A stretch of DNA of 64,000 nt, taken from the NCBI GenBank assembly GCA_963846635.1, contig CAWJXM010000054.1, forward strand, positions 1 through 64,000, given 5' to 3'. The stretch comes from AP-15 sp963846635 (GTDB taxonomy: Bacteria > Pseudomonadota > Alphaproteobacteria > ATCC43930 > CGMCC-115725). The position numbers and the translations under genes were made by a program. Positions 1 to 8,583 of this stretch are shown piece after piece. Below the pieces are notes generated by a model, which saw nothing but the letters and a program-made list of their open reading frames with translations, did no database searches and was not told where the DNA came from. Numbering within the stretch: position 1 is the stretch's first letter; each line of letters starts with the position of its first letter.

Positions 1-2
1 TC

Positions 3-491
3 CAGCCGGCGATCCCGGTCGCCGACATCACGCCGCTCGAGCGTCTCTTGCTCAGCCATATCTTCCAGGTCGAGGCCAGCGCCGACGGCTTGTATTTCTA
101 TGAAGACGAAGGCCCGGCCTCGACTATTTGGCTCGATCGCGCCGAAATCGATGCCGCGCTCACCAGATCGCCAGCCACGACCGAGAGCACCGCCGCCGGT
201 TTCGTCATGGAACAACTCGCACGCGTGCCGGCGGACAATGTCGAGATCGAACTCCACCTCAGCGCTACGTCCTGGGAATTTATTTTTCAGGACATCGTGC
301 GCCGCTCGCGCAGCCTGCGCTACGTCACCGCGGTCTCCTCCTTCACCTGCTCCAAGATGCGCCCGGACGGGTTCGGCGGCATGGCCGTGCTGATTACCGC
401 GAACGCGATCGTCGGCAAATCGACCAACGACATCATCGCCGACTTCCTGGCCGAGGCTGATCTCGACGAGCCCGTGCCTGCGGCCGCCTGA
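3..491 (+). CDS. hypothetical plasmid-type protein, 5' end outside window
   Basis: The frame is already open at the left edge and reads to the stop at 491, so only the last ~162 residues are present; the first usable start inside the window is a TTG at 48. I do not recognise the family. The product is acidic, without signal peptide, membrane segment or cysteine cluster. It is followed 27 bases later by a small zinc-ribbon gene and then by another small gene with its own terminator. I associate that order with the backbone of alphaproteobacterial plasmids and conjugative elements, upstream of a large helicase/methylase gene. Function unknown. Confidence 0.6.
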   Translation, partial: QPAIPVADITPLERLLLSHIFQVEASADGLYFYEDEGPASTIWLDRAEIDAALTRSPATTESTAAGFVMEQLARVPADNVEIELHLSATSWEFIFQDIVRRSRSLRYVTAVSSFTCSKMRPDGFGGMAVLITANAIVGKSTNDIIADFLAEADLDEPVPAAA

Positions 492-518
492 TCGCCCCGC
501 TTTCGAAAGGAGCCATCA

Positions 519-790
519 ATGTCCGCCCTCACGCCCGTGGCGGCGCGCGCCATGCTGCGCCGCGGCCACTTCGCGCACATGCACCCTCGATCACCGCGCA
601 ACGGGTGACCGAAGCGGTCGAGCGTCAGCTCACCAGCCTCGACAATCCCTCCCGGCGAAAGCCGGGATCATGCCTCGTCTGCGGCACTGAAGCCGAGAGC
701 TGCGAGCCCGACGCCAGGCAACACGAATGCGAAAGCTGCGGCGCACATGCCGTTTACGGCGCCCAGGAGATCCTCATCGCCATTGCCTGA
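519..790 (+). pseudogene. small zinc-ribbon protein, frameshifted and carrying a palindromic insertion
   Basis: An ATG at 519 with an upstream AAAGGAG opens a 29-codon frame (MSALTPVAARAML...) that stops at 608. The rest of the protein (VTEAVERQLTSLDN ... CLVCG ... CESCGAHAVYG) continues in another frame from a GTG at 605. The two CxxC pairs (CLVC, CESC) look like a zinc ribbon. Joining the two parts with a one-base deletion repaired near 588 gives one ~90-residue protein, so a frameshift is likelier than two genes. The alternative is coupled translation at the overlapping GTGA. An 18-bp palindrome (650-667) adds six residues just before the first CxxC. Function unknown. Confidence 0.55.
650..667 (+). 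repeat. REP-like palindrome, family A copy 1, inside a reading frame
   Basis: TCCCGGC-GAAA-GCCGGGA, a perfect 7-bp stem with a GAAA loop. It adds six codons (SRRKPG) in frame between LDNP and CLVCG of the zinc-ribbon protein. Related palindromes lie at 3925-3948, 6794-6816 and 7634-7657. Confidence 0.7.
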
Positions 791-811
791 CAGCCCGAAC
801 CTCAACTCCCG

Positions 812-836
812 GGCCCGCTCCGCGCGGGCCTTTTTT
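812..836 (+). terminator. rho-independent terminator after the zinc-ribbon gene
   Basis: GGCCCGC-tccgc-GCGGGCC followed by six T. It lies 21 bases after the stop at 790. The stem is identical to the one at 1469-1493. Confidence 0.85.
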
Positions 837-889
837 GTAACCAGGGCACCGCCGCGGCGGCGCCACTCTTCAGAAGAGGAAACCACAAA

Positions 890-1381
890 ATGGAAAGCTG
901 CAACGCTGCCATCTCAATCGGCGGAAAGATCAAGCGATCCGCTATTGCCGAATTGGCAGCAGCCCTGGCACATGACAGCGCCACTATCGATTGGACGGAC
1001 TTTCTCGAAGATGGCGAGCTTGTCGATCACATTCTTGGCAAGGTTGCCGCGAAGGATCATCTGTACTTCTGCAATAACGAACAACCGTGGGGACAGTACG
1101 AAAGCACTGAGGCTTTCTGTCGCCAGAACGGGCTGATCTATGTCTTGGAATATGAAGCCGGCGGCGAATGGTCCCCAGGCATGGAATACCGCTCCCCCGA
1201 CATGGAGCCGGGCAAGGTGCGCACATGGCCGATCTCTGAAATTGGCCGCGGCCCGCTGATTGATGCCGAGGATATCCAAAAGCATCTCGACGCCGGCACC
1301 CTAGCTGATGAGATCGCGCTAATGGCAGCGATCCACAAATTCCCGTGGCCTCTGGAAATCGTCGAGGACGAGGGTTTTTAA
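890..1381 (+). CDS. hypothetical plasmid-type protein, 163 aa
   Basis: The ATG at 890 is preceded at good distance by AGAGGAAA. The product is soluble and acidic, with no signal peptide or membrane segment. It has an aromatic-rich central part (YFCNNEQPWGQYES, YVLEYEAGGEW) and ends in EDEGF. I do not recognise a domain. The gene stands between two nearly identical terminators (812-836 and 1469-1493), so it is probably a single-gene transcription unit in a row of small plasmid genes. Codon use matches the neighbours and there is no sign of damage. Function unknown. Confidence 0.75.
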   Translation: MESCNAAISIGGKIKRSAIAELAAALAHDSATIDWTDFLEDGELVDHILGKVAAKDHLYFCNNEQPWGQYESTEAFCRQNGLIYVLEYEAGGEWSPGMEYRSPDMEPGKVRTWPISEIGRGPLIDAEDIQKHLDAGTLADEIALMAAIHKFPWPLEIVEDEGF

Positions 1382-1468
1382 GCGCCTCCACGGCAAGCCG
1401 GAACGCTTAACTGCCGAGGCCGAGTAACCCAACGGATCATCCTACCTCACGCCAGTCACAGCCTCCCT

Positions 1469-1493
1469 GGCCCGCCGCGCGCGGGCCTTTTTT
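1469..1493 (+). terminator. rho-independent terminator after the 890-1381 gene
   Basis: GGCCCGC-cgcgc-GCGGGCC followed by TTTTTT. The stem is identical to that of the terminator at 812-836; the loop differs. Confidence 0.85.
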
Positions 1494-1498
1494 ATTGA

Positions 1499-1522
1499 AC
1501 GGCCGGGCCGCGGCCCGGCCGT
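1499..1522. repeat. 24-bp perfect palindrome next to the intron 3' end
   Basis: Each 12-base half (ACGGCCGGGCCG and its reverse complement) pairs perfectly. It starts six bases after the T-run of the terminator and ends four bases from the inferred 3' end of the group II intron. It may be the recognised target hairpin or a second terminator stem. Confidence 0.8.
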
Positions 1523-1567
1523 AGCGTAGGGATGAAGCGCTTTATCCCATTTCTGGGACAAGTTTCT

Positions 1568-3178
1568 TCATCCCCCACCCCGAACCGGACGTGCAAGTTT
1601 CCCTGCATCCGGCTCTCCATGCGTGGCGATTGCCACGGGTGGCCCTCGCAGGAGTTTGGCGAGGGTGTTGGTTGCCTCCCAAAAATGATCGGCTCCAGGC
1701 TGGAACCGCTCCTTTGGTTCGACATTCCATCCGTTCGGTATCCGGGTGCCCCGGTCTGGGAAGCGGCTCGTCCCGCCTTCGCTGAAGAGCCTCAACTGTT
1801 TGGTTCCATCGCTCCAGCATCGCCGCTCCCCAGGTCTGTTTCCGACATACTGATGGAGCAAGGCGTTCCACCCTGCGCCGCAGTGTTTTTGCCGGACCCA
1901 GTGCGCAACACGCCGTTCCAGCCACCAATCGAGCTTGGCGAACTCCCGCCATGCTCTTCCGGCGTAGCGGTAATAATTCCGCCAGCCGGTAATGATGGGA
2001 TTGAGGCTGTCGATCAGATCGGCGAAAGGCTTGCCTGTCGGCGTTTTCTTCACCTCGACCTTGAGCTTGTGGCGCAGCTGCTTCAGTTTACCCTTCGGAA
2101 TGAAGAGTTTGCCGACCCGGTTGCAGGTATGACGAGCCGGTTCTTGCACCACTCGATAACCGAGAAAGTCGAAACCTTCCCTGACATCGGTGATCCTGGT
2201 CTTTTCCATCGACAGTTCCATGCGGAGTTTCTGTTTAAGAAATTCCGCCAGCGCGCGGCGTTCCGCCTCCGCTTGCTCCAATGTCCCTTCTACGAGGACG
2301 ACAAAATCGTCCGCGTATCGCACCACGAAGAAGGTCGGACGCCCCGCCTTCCGGTCGACTTTCCGGCGACTGGCTGCTTTGGCGAACTCCTCTTGTGGAC
2401 GCGGGGACCAGCGCCCGTATCTCTCGTCGATCACCGTCAAACAAACATTGGCCAGCAATGGCGAGATAATGCCGCCCTGCGGGGTTCCCGTGACAGGGTG
2501 GCGAAGGGTGCCTTCAATCATGATGTCGGCCTTCAGGAAAGCGAGAATGAGCCGCAGGACCTTGCGATCCTTGATGCGGCGTCGCACCTGCTCCATCAGC
2601 ACATGATGATCTATGGCGTCGAAACAGCCCTTGATGTCGCCCTCGATTACGTAGCGGGTCTGTGACGGCCCGCTGCCGTTAGGCGGGTGCAGTCGACGCT
2701 GGATTCTTGCCAGCGCGTCATGGGTGCTTCGACCGCGCCGGAAACCATAGGAGGTCGGATAGAAATCCGCCTCGAATATTGGTTCCAGCACCAGCTTCAG
2801 CGTCATTTGCACCATTCGGTCTTTAAGCGTGGGGATGCCCAGCGGCCGGAACTGCCCCGGTTTGCCTGGCTTCGGGATGAGCCGTTGCCGGACGGGCTGG
2901 GGCTTGTAGGTTCCATTGCGCAGTTCTTCTCGAATTTCTTCGAGGAAAGCGGCGACGCCACCGGCACGCTTTTCGACCTTGTGCCGCGTCATTCTGTCGG
3001 TGCCCGGCGTCTGGCTGCCTGTATTCTGGGACAGCTTTTGCCAAGCAACCGAAATCATTCGGCGGTCACAAACGAGATTGAACAGATCCGAGAACACCTT
3101 GTCGGTATCTACGGTACTCCACCGATACAGCTTGCGTTGCATGTCGAGGACAAACCCGGTATTCACCGCGTCGGTCAT
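1568..3178 (-). CDS. ltrA: group II intron reverse transcriptase/maturase
   Basis: Intron-encoded protein that splices the intron RNA and copies it into DNA targets. I chose the ATG at 3178 because AGGAGG lies about 8 bases upstream; an ATG at 3226 is also in frame. The ~536 residues show the reverse transcriptase fold, with RQRLIPKPGKPGQFRPLGIP and SYGFRRGRSTHDAL early and the catalytic YADD in VVRYADDFVV. The maturase (X) region follows, with NPIITGWRNYYRYAG. I see no HNH endonuclease domain at the C terminus. Oddly, the frame runs through domain V and stops at 1568, so the last ~20 residues (...EPDAGKLARPVRGGG) are encoded by catalytic RNA; the ancestral stop may have been lost. Confidence 0.9.
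   Translation of the reverse strand: MTDAVNTGFVLDMQRKLYRWSTVDTDKVFSDLFNLVCDRRMISVAWQKLSQNTGSQTPGTDRMTRHKVEKRAGGVAAFLEEIREELRNGTYKPQPVRQRLIPKPGKPGQFRPLGIPTLKDRMVQMTLKLVLEPIFEADFYPTSYGFRRGRSTHDALARIQRRLHPPNGSGPSQTRYVIEGDIKGCFDAIDHHVLMEQVRRRIKDRKVLRLILAFLKADIMIEGTLRHPVTGTPQGGIISPLLANVCLTVIDERYGRWSPRPQEEFAKAASRRKVDRKAGRPTFFVVRYADDFVVLVEGTLEQAEAERRALAEFLKQKLRMELSMEKTRITDVREGFDFLGYRVVQEPARHTCNRVGKLFIPKGKLKQLRHKLKVEVKKTPTGKPFADLIDSLNPIITGWRNYYRYAGRAWREFAKLDWWLERRVAHWVRQKHCGAGWNALLHQYVGNRPGERRCWSDGTKQLRLFSEGGTSRFPDRGTRIPNGWNVEPKERFQPGADHFWEATNTLAKLLRGPPVAIATHGEPDAGKLARPVRGGG
1582..1615 (-). ncRNA. group II intron domain V
   Basis: Read on the minus strand, GAGCCGGATGCA...TGCACGTCCGGTTC forms the 34-nt hairpin with a GAAA-type loop and bulge that is characteristic of domain V, the catalytic core of the ribozyme. 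Confidence 0.85.
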
Positions 3179-3889
3179 CAGCCCGCCTCCTGCCTGCATT
3201 CTGTACCCACTGCCTTCCTTTGCCATGTGGACGGCTTTCCCGTCCTCGGACTACTACGAAGGCTCCGTCCCCCGTCCCCGCGATCATCAGTCGCTTCGAT
3301 CATCCTGCCCCGGTTGAGGCAGGAGGCGAGTAAAGGGTTCTCAGGTTCCGTCGACAACCTCTCGTCCGTTTTAGGAGCCGACTGTACCCCGTGCGGATTC
3401 CGACCCTCGGGCCTTGCAGACTTTCCCGAGGGCTGGTGCTCGATTTCCTCAAGCACCCCCGGTTCCCACCTCTCAAAAGGGAACCAGCGCTCCACAGGTC
3501 TTGCGACCGCCCCGCCCACTTCCGCATCGGCGAGGTTCCTCTTAACGGGGCGTCTGCCATCGGTTCGGTTTCCCTCTCCATGACGGACACGCTGGCCGGA
3601 CCGTAGTCGGGATCGGAAGTTCCCGGCCGTCCGGCTTTAACGGGTTCTGCTGATTTATGGCCGGCCGGAAGCACCCGGTCTGCCTCACCCGTTCGCTTGT
3701 CTCTGCGCGCTGCACCGCGCAGAGCGCGGGGTCTCACACCCCGCAAGGTCACTGACAGCTTCGCAATGAAGAATCTCCTTTCTTCATCAACTACCTGACG
3801 CACCGAGAGCAAGAGGGCAGCCGGAAGAGGGTGAACCGGGACAGCGCCAGAGAGCGCGCCGGACTTTCAACCTTCACTCCGGAGATCCC

Positions 3890-4360
3890 ATGCTCGACCT
3901 CACCCCCGCCGCACCCGCGGCAAGCCTGCTCCCGCGAAAGCGGGGGACACTCCCGCTGTTCCTGCCGCAGGCCCCGCCGGACAAAGTGTCGGGTCTGATC
4001 CACGCCGCGACGTTGCTTGCCCAGCTGCTCGGGCAGGGCCGCGCGATCGACACCCGCACCCTGCGTTCGGCGATGGAAACCGCGTTCTGCGGCAGCGATG
4101 CCGAGGGCGCGTGGGCCTGGAAGGACGCCTACGAAGCGTGTGAGGCGGCGCAGGTCATGTTCCTGCGCAAATTCGGGGCGGCGATGCGCACGCGCGCGGG
4201 CGCGGCCGCCGCGATGCTCGACATGCTGATCCGCTTGCCCCAGCGGCTCGCCTCGCAAACGCGCCGCTCGGAAGAATCGCTTTGCAACGGATCGGGCTCG
4301 ATCCTATCGCGTCTCTGCGCCGCCCCTCGGGGTGTCGTCTCTACTTTGCGCGGCGGGTGA
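3890..4360 (+). pseudogene. N-terminal stump of a large strawberry-notch-like helicase/methylase protein
   Basis: The ATG at 3890 has GGAG 7 bases upstream. The first ~125 residues (PQAPPDKVSGLIHAATLLAQLL, GSDAEGAWAWKDAYEACEAAQVMFLRK, RLASQTRRSEES) match, from memory, the start of the very long helicase/methylase proteins (strawberry-notch type) on alphaproteobacterial plasmids. Homology ends at RRSEES near 4277; the frame then runs through unrelated DNA to 4360. More than 90% of the gene is missing. A REP-like palindrome (3925-3948) adds eight residues. The break leads into sequence that may be a transposon end flanking the monooxygenase gene. Family assignment comes from recognised sequence only. 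Confidence 0.55.
3925..3948 (+). repeat. REP-like palindrome, family A copy 2, inside a reading frame
   Basis: Contains CCCGC-GAAA-GCGGG with cctg/ctgct on its 5' side. Removing 24 bases gives the smooth peptide AASLPLFLPQAP instead of AASLLPRKRGTLPLFLPQAP. Confidence 0.6.
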
Positions 4361-4364
4361 AAAT
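4329..4364 (+). repeat. direct repeat flanking the monooxygenase gene, copy 1
   Basis: A 36-base stretch with the core ACTTTGCGCGGCGGGTGA matches 6279-6314 at about 30 of 36 positions in the same orientation. It lies where homology of the helicase stump has just ended. It could be the end of an IS21-like or other transposable element. Confidence 0.5.
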
Positions 4365-4450
4365 CAGCGAGCGGAGACGCGGGGCCTGCCCGCCCGGCGC
4401 TGTCAAAGTCGCAGCAACGCCCGACACCGGTCCAGACCTGACGCGGAGCA

Positions 4451-6094
4451 CTACCGGAACGCGAATTCTTGGTAACCGCCTTTGGCGACCTCGTCGGTCG
4501 TCCGCCGGAAATGCGCGCCGTTGCCATTGTAGCCCAGAACGCGGCGCACGGTCCGGCCGTCGACGTTGCGATTGACGCCGTTCTGCCAGGAATCGACCTT
4601 GAAGGACAGCAACGCTTCGCCCGCCTTGATCACTATCCGCGTCCACTCGTCCACTTTTTGCGGCCGGGTCTCCACATGCGTGTAGTTGTGCTGTTGCATG
4701 AACCGCAGCAGGCCTGCCTGGAATTCGACGCTGTGTGAGATGGCCTGAGTAATATTGCCGCGCGCGGTGTGCGGGCCGAGCACCATCAGCATGTTGGGGA
4801 AGCCTTCCGCGAGCATACCGAGATAGGTGCGCGGGGTTTCGGCCCAGGCGTCTTTGAGCCGAAGGCCGTTCTCGCCGCGGATATCGATACGGTCGTAGGC
4901 GCCGGTCACGCCGTCGAAGCCCGTGGCGTAGATCAGGATGTCGAATTCGTGTTCCTGCCTCGTGGTTTTGATGCCCTGCGGAGTGATGCACTCGATCGGC
5001 TCATCCACGAGAGTATCGATCAGCGTCACGTTGTCGCGGTTGTAAGTTTCGAAATAGCCGCTTTCCAAGGGCACCCGGCGCGTGCCGAAGCCGTGATCTT
5101 TGGGTATCAGCTTGTCCGCCACTTTCGGATCCTTCACGCGCTGGCGGATCTTTTTGGCGATGAAGGCGCTGATGGCAGCGTTGGCTTCCTCGTTGGTCAA
5201 GATGTCGCGGAAGTTGCCCATCCAGATGCCAAAGCCGGGCTCTCCGTAAAGCTTCTCCCAGAAGGCCTCGCGCTTCGCGGGCGGCACGTCCAGGGTCTTG
5301 CGGGGGTCAGGCTGATGTATGAACCAGCCCGGCGTCGTCGCGCAGTGCGCGTAAATTTCCTCGTAACGGGATTTGATTTCCTCCATCTCCTCCTTGCTTA
5401 TTTTGGAATTATGCAAGGGCGCCGCCCAGTTGGGTCGGCGTTGAAAAACGGTGAGGTGCTTCGCCTGTTTGGCGATCTCCGGGATCGCCTGGATGGCGGT
5501 CGCACCGGTGCCGATGATGCCGACGCGCTTGCCGGTGAAGTCCACCGGCCTGTGCGGCCACCGCGCCGGGTGATAGGCAGGGCCCTTGAAACTGTCCCGG
5601 CCCGGAATGGCCGGCAGCGTATAGGCCGAGAGGATGCCAATGGCGGTGAACAGGAACCGCGAGGTTGCCTGCTGGCCGCTTTCCAGTGTCACGTTCCACT
5701 GGTTCGCCGCCTCATCCCAATGCGCGGCCACGACCGTGCTGCGGAACTGTATGTCCCGGCGCAGGTCGAACTTGTCGGCGACGTAATTCAGGTATTCCAG
5801 CGTGTCGGGCTGGGGGGAGAAGTGCTCCTTCCAGTCCCATTCCCGCATCAGCTCCTTGGAAAAGGAGTAGCCATAGGTCCAGCTTTCGGAATCGAAGCGC
5901 GCGCCGGGATAGCGGTTCCAGTACCAGGTGCCGCCGACGTTCGTGCCGGCCTCGAAGACCCACGCGGTCATGCCCAGCTCGCGCAGGCGGTAGAGCATAT
6001 ACAGGCCGGAAATCCCGGCGCCGATGACGATCGCGTCGTAGACCGCGAGCTGACCCTGCCTTGGGCGTTCCGCCAAGGCGTGTGTGTCCGGCAT
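4451..6094 (-). CDS. Baeyer-Villiger monooxygenase (FAD/NADPH flavoprotein)
   Basis: Inserts an oxygen atom next to a ketone carbonyl to give an ester or lactone, using FAD and NADPH. I set the start at 6094 because ACGAGGAAAA lies about 6 bases upstream; an in-frame ATG at 6154 has no such site. The ~547 residues match the family length. The first Rossmann motif is GAGISGLYMLYRL (FAD); the family fingerprint FKGPAYHPARWP (FxGxxxHxxxWP) follows; the second Rossmann motif is VGIIGTGATAIQ (NADPH). The frame is intact. Neighbours on both sides are debris and two direct repeats, so it looks like imported cargo. Substrate cannot be told; cyclic or arylalkyl ketones are usual. Confidence 0.92.
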   Translation of the reverse strand: MPDTHALAERPRQGQLAVYDAIVIGAGISGLYMLYRLRELGMTAWVFEAGTNVGGTWYWNRYPGARFDSESWTYGYSFSKELMREWDWKEHFSPQPDTLEYLNYVADKFDLRRDIQFRSTVVAAHWDEAANQWNVTLESGQQATSRFLFTAIGILSAYTLPAIPGRDSFKGPAYHPARWPHRPVDFTGKRVGIIGTGATAIQAIPEIAKQAKHLTVFQRRPNWAAPLHNSKISKEEMEEIKSRYEEIYAHCATTPGWFIHQPDPRKTLDVPPAKREAFWEKLYGEPGFGIWMGNFRDILTNEEANAAISAFIAKKIRQRVKDPKVADKLIPKDHGFGTRRVPLESGYFETYNRDNVTLIDTLVDEPIECITPQGIKTTRQEHEFDILIYATGFDGVTGAYDRIDIRGENGLRLKDAWAETPRTYLGMLAEGFPNMLMVLGPHTARGNITQAISHSVEFQAGLLRFMQQHNYTHVETRPQKVDEWTRIVIKAGEALLSFKVDSWQNGVNRNVDGRTVRRVLGYNGNGAHFRRTTDEVAKGGYQEFAFR

Positions 6095-6278
6095 GATATG
6101 TTTTCCTCGTTGAGACGCGCGGCCAAATTTCGCGGCGGCCGCCGGCGGTTCCATCGTCGAGGCAAGCTACCGCTTCAACGGTCACCGACAATGGTAGCTC
6201 AATCCCGATCCGGCGAGGCAAGCAAATGCGCCGTTCAATCTCACTGCCAGGGTTGAGTGGCCGCGTCCGCCGCCAAGG

Positions 6279-6314
6279 GGGGTGTCATCTCCACTTTGCA
6301 CGCCGGGTGACATT
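6279..6314 (+). repeat. direct repeat flanking the monooxygenase gene, copy 2
   Basis: Related to 4329-4364 in the same orientation, with the core ACTTTGCACGCCGGGTGA. The two copies bracket the monooxygenase gene. Confidence 0.5.
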
Positions 6315-6570
6315 TCTTCTGTCACGGGCCTCGGTTGGTCAATCCCTCTGAGCCTTGATCCTGTCGCCCGGGGTCTCTCTTCTGTCCGGGGTCGGCGCTG
6401 GGCCGCCACCTGATGGGGTCGGATGAGGAGCAGGTCGACCAATCTAACAACGCGCAGTGGCGAAGCCCTGCTGAAATGTCATCGGCCTGACCTGGTCCAT
6501 CGTCCCGGCGACGGGACCTTGCTCCGGGCGGTCGATATTAGGAACCGCCCGAACTTGCAATCTCCTTTCG
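6315..6570. other. non-coding stretch
   Basis: Between the direct repeat and the IS1634-type element I see no convincing gene, RNA or repeat. Confidence 0.5.
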
Positions 6571-6793
6571 TTGGCCTAGACGGAGCTTCCCTCTTTCCCA
6601 CTGATCAAGTGACTGATATTTCAGCAATATCCCATTTTGGTTCGCCAAGACGTAGCCATGTAGACCGATATATTTTCAGTGTAATTTGGCGATGTATGGT
6701 TTATCATCCACCCATGTACATCGAAGCCGTCCCAAACCGCGGCTCACCGCCCGCCATCCTCCTGCGCGAGAGCTACCGCGAGGGCGGCAAGGT

Positions 6794-6816
6794 CCTGCCC
6801 CGGCGCAGGCCGGGGT
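6794..6816 (+). repeat. REP-like palindrome, family A copy 3, frame-disrupting
   Basis: CTG + CCCCGGC-GCAG-GCCGGGG + TC, 23 bp, inserted between GGCAAGGTC and AAGAAGCGC. Excision restores the IS1634 transposase frame. Confidence 0.85.
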
Positions 6817-7633
6817 CAAGAAGCGCACGCTTCTGAACCTGTCCGACTGGCCGCGCGAGCATATCGCCGGCTTCAAGGCACTGTTGAAAGGCGGCACAGT
6901 CATCCCGCGCGACCAGGCGGCGATCAGCATCGTCCGCTCCCTGCCGCATGGCGCCGTCGCCGCAGCGCTCGCCACGGCGCGCAAGATCGGCCTCGATCGG
7001 CTTATCGGACCCGCAGGCAACCGCTGCCGGGACCTCATCCTGGCGCTCGCCGTCAGCCGGATCCTCGATCCCGGCTCGAAGCTCGCGGCGTCGCGCGCGC
7101 GCTCGCCGGAGACCGCCACCTCCAGCCTCGGCGCCGAGCTCGGCCTGGGGCCCGTCGACGAGGAGGAACTTTATGGTGCCCTCGACTGGCTGGCGGTCCG
7201 CCAGACGGCTATCGAGACGGCGCTGGCCCGGCGCCATCTCACCGGCGGCACGCTGGTGCTCTACGACGTGACATCGAGCTAGATGGAAGGCCGCTGCTGC
7301 CCGCTCGCCCAGTTCGGCTACAACCGCGACGGCAAGAAGGGCAAGCTGCAGATCGTTTATGGCTTGCTGTGCGCGCCCGATGGTTGCCCCGTCGCCATTG
7401 AGGTCTTCCAAGGCTCGACCGGCGACCCCGCGACCCTTGGCAATCAGGTCACCAAGCTGAAAGAGCGCTTCGGTTTGGACCATGTCGTCCTGGTCGGCGA
7501 CCGAGGCATGGTCACCGAAGCCAGGATCTCCGAGGACATCAAGCCGGCCGGGCTCGACTGGATCACCGCGTTGCGCGCCCCCCAGATCCGCGGGCTACTC
7601 GACGGCGGCGTGTTCCAGATGTCGCTGTTCAAG

Positions 7634-7657
7634 CCTGCCCCGGCGCAGGCCGGGGAC
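7634..7657 (+). repeat. REP-like palindrome, family A copy 4, in frame
   Basis: The same CCCCGGC-GCAG-GCCGGGG core, 24 bp in all. It adds PAPAQAGD between MSLFK and RDMAAITSPDFPG of the same transposase. Confidence 0.85.
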
Positions 7658-8583
7658 CGGGACATGGCGGCCATCACGTCACCTGACTTCCCGGGCGAGC
7701 GCCTGATCGTCTGCCGCAATCACACTCTCGCCGCCGAGCGCACCCGCAAGCGCGAGGATCTGCTGGCCGCGACCGCGCGCGATCTCGCGCGCATCGCGGC
7801 GGCGGTGCGGCGCAAGCGCGAGCCGCTCACGGGCAAGGCGGAGATCGGCCTTGCGGTCGGCGCCGTGATCGGCAGGCACAAGATGGCCAAGCACTTCGCC
7901 CTCGAGATCACCGATACGACCTTCACCTTCGCGCGCCGGACCGCGGAGATCGCTGCTGAAGCGGCGCTCGACGGCCTCTACGCCGTGCGCACCAGCCTGC
8001 CGGCCGCCGCGCTCGACAACGTCGCCACGGTCACAGCCTACAAATCCCTCAGCCGGGTGGAGTACGCGATCCGCTCGATCAAGACCGTCGATCTGCACGT
8101 CAGGCCGGTCTATCACTGGCTCCCCGACCGCGTGCGCGCTCACGTCTTTCTCTGTATGCTCGGATACGACCTGGAATGGCACATGCGCCAGCGTCTGGCG
8201 TCCATGCTCTACGACGACACCGACAAGCAAGCCGCAGACGCCCTCCGCGCCAGCGTTGTCGCCAAGGCCGAGCGATCGCCCGCCGCCGTCACCAAGCAGA
8301 CCACCGGCCGGACCGACGACGGCCTCCCCGTCCACAGCTTCCAGACCCTGCTCGCCGACCTCGCGACGATCACCCGGAATACTGTCGTCACCGCCATTGC
8401 GCCGGACGCTCCCTTCACCATCACCACACGGCCGACACCCATCCACAAGAAGGCCTTCGACCTCCTCGGCGTCTCCTGTACCCAGTAGAGCATCCCTCTG
8501 GCCGAAACTTATCGCGCCAGATCAAGCACATGCGTCTTTCAAAAGAGGGAAGCTCCGCCTAGACCCAACAGTGATGGTGGTGT

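Larger units (their letters stand above)
1526..3803 (-). mobile_element. group II intron, complete, minus strand
   Basis: Read on the minus strand, the element opens with GTGCGTCAGG at 3803, a typical group II 5' end. It carries a maturase gene and has a clear domain V (1615-1582). A domain VI-like stem follows and ends in CCCTAC, whose last base is 1526. Total length is about 2.28 kb. The 5' part (3803-3179) should fold as domains I-III and has no gene of its own. The intron separates the terminator of the 890-1381 gene from the leader of the helicase-like gene at 3890, so it interrupts no coding sequence. Both ends are inferred from motif positions, not from an empty site. Confidence 0.85.
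6714..8488 (+). pseudogene. IS1634-family transposase, frameshift plus amber stop
   Basis: The protein opens at 6714 (MYIEAVPNRGSPPAILLRES), and a 23-bp REP-like insertion at 6794-6816 shifts the frame. Removing exactly 23 bases joins GGKV to KKRTLLNLSDWP. The frame then runs to a TAG at 7280-7282 in LYDVTSS*MEGRCCPLAQFGY, where a single base change from TAC or TAT explains the stop. The rest (from 7283) is continuous to 8488 and contains EVFQGSTGDPATL, VLVGDRGMV and YKSLSRVEYAIRSIKTVDLHVRPVYHW, typical of DDE transposases of this family. A second palindrome (7634-7657) adds eight residues in frame. The element cannot make full-length transposase. Confidence 0.9.
6571..8568 (+). mobile_element. 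IS1634-type insertion sequence, inactive
   Basis: The ends are inverted: TTGGCCTAGACGGAGCTTCC at 6571 faces its imperfect complement ending near 8568, with the shared core AGAGGGAAGCTCCG. The single transposase gene inside is broken. I found no clear target duplication. A deleted relative with different ends lies at 61681-62130. Confidence 0.8.

Noticed and set aside
1532..2665. 377-codon plus-strand reading frame
   Set aside because: Antisense to the group II intron maturase; no ribosome site and no family signal.
4769..6256. 495-codon plus-strand reading frame
   Set aside because: Antisense to the Baeyer-Villiger monooxygenase; composition is that of a GC-rich shadow frame.
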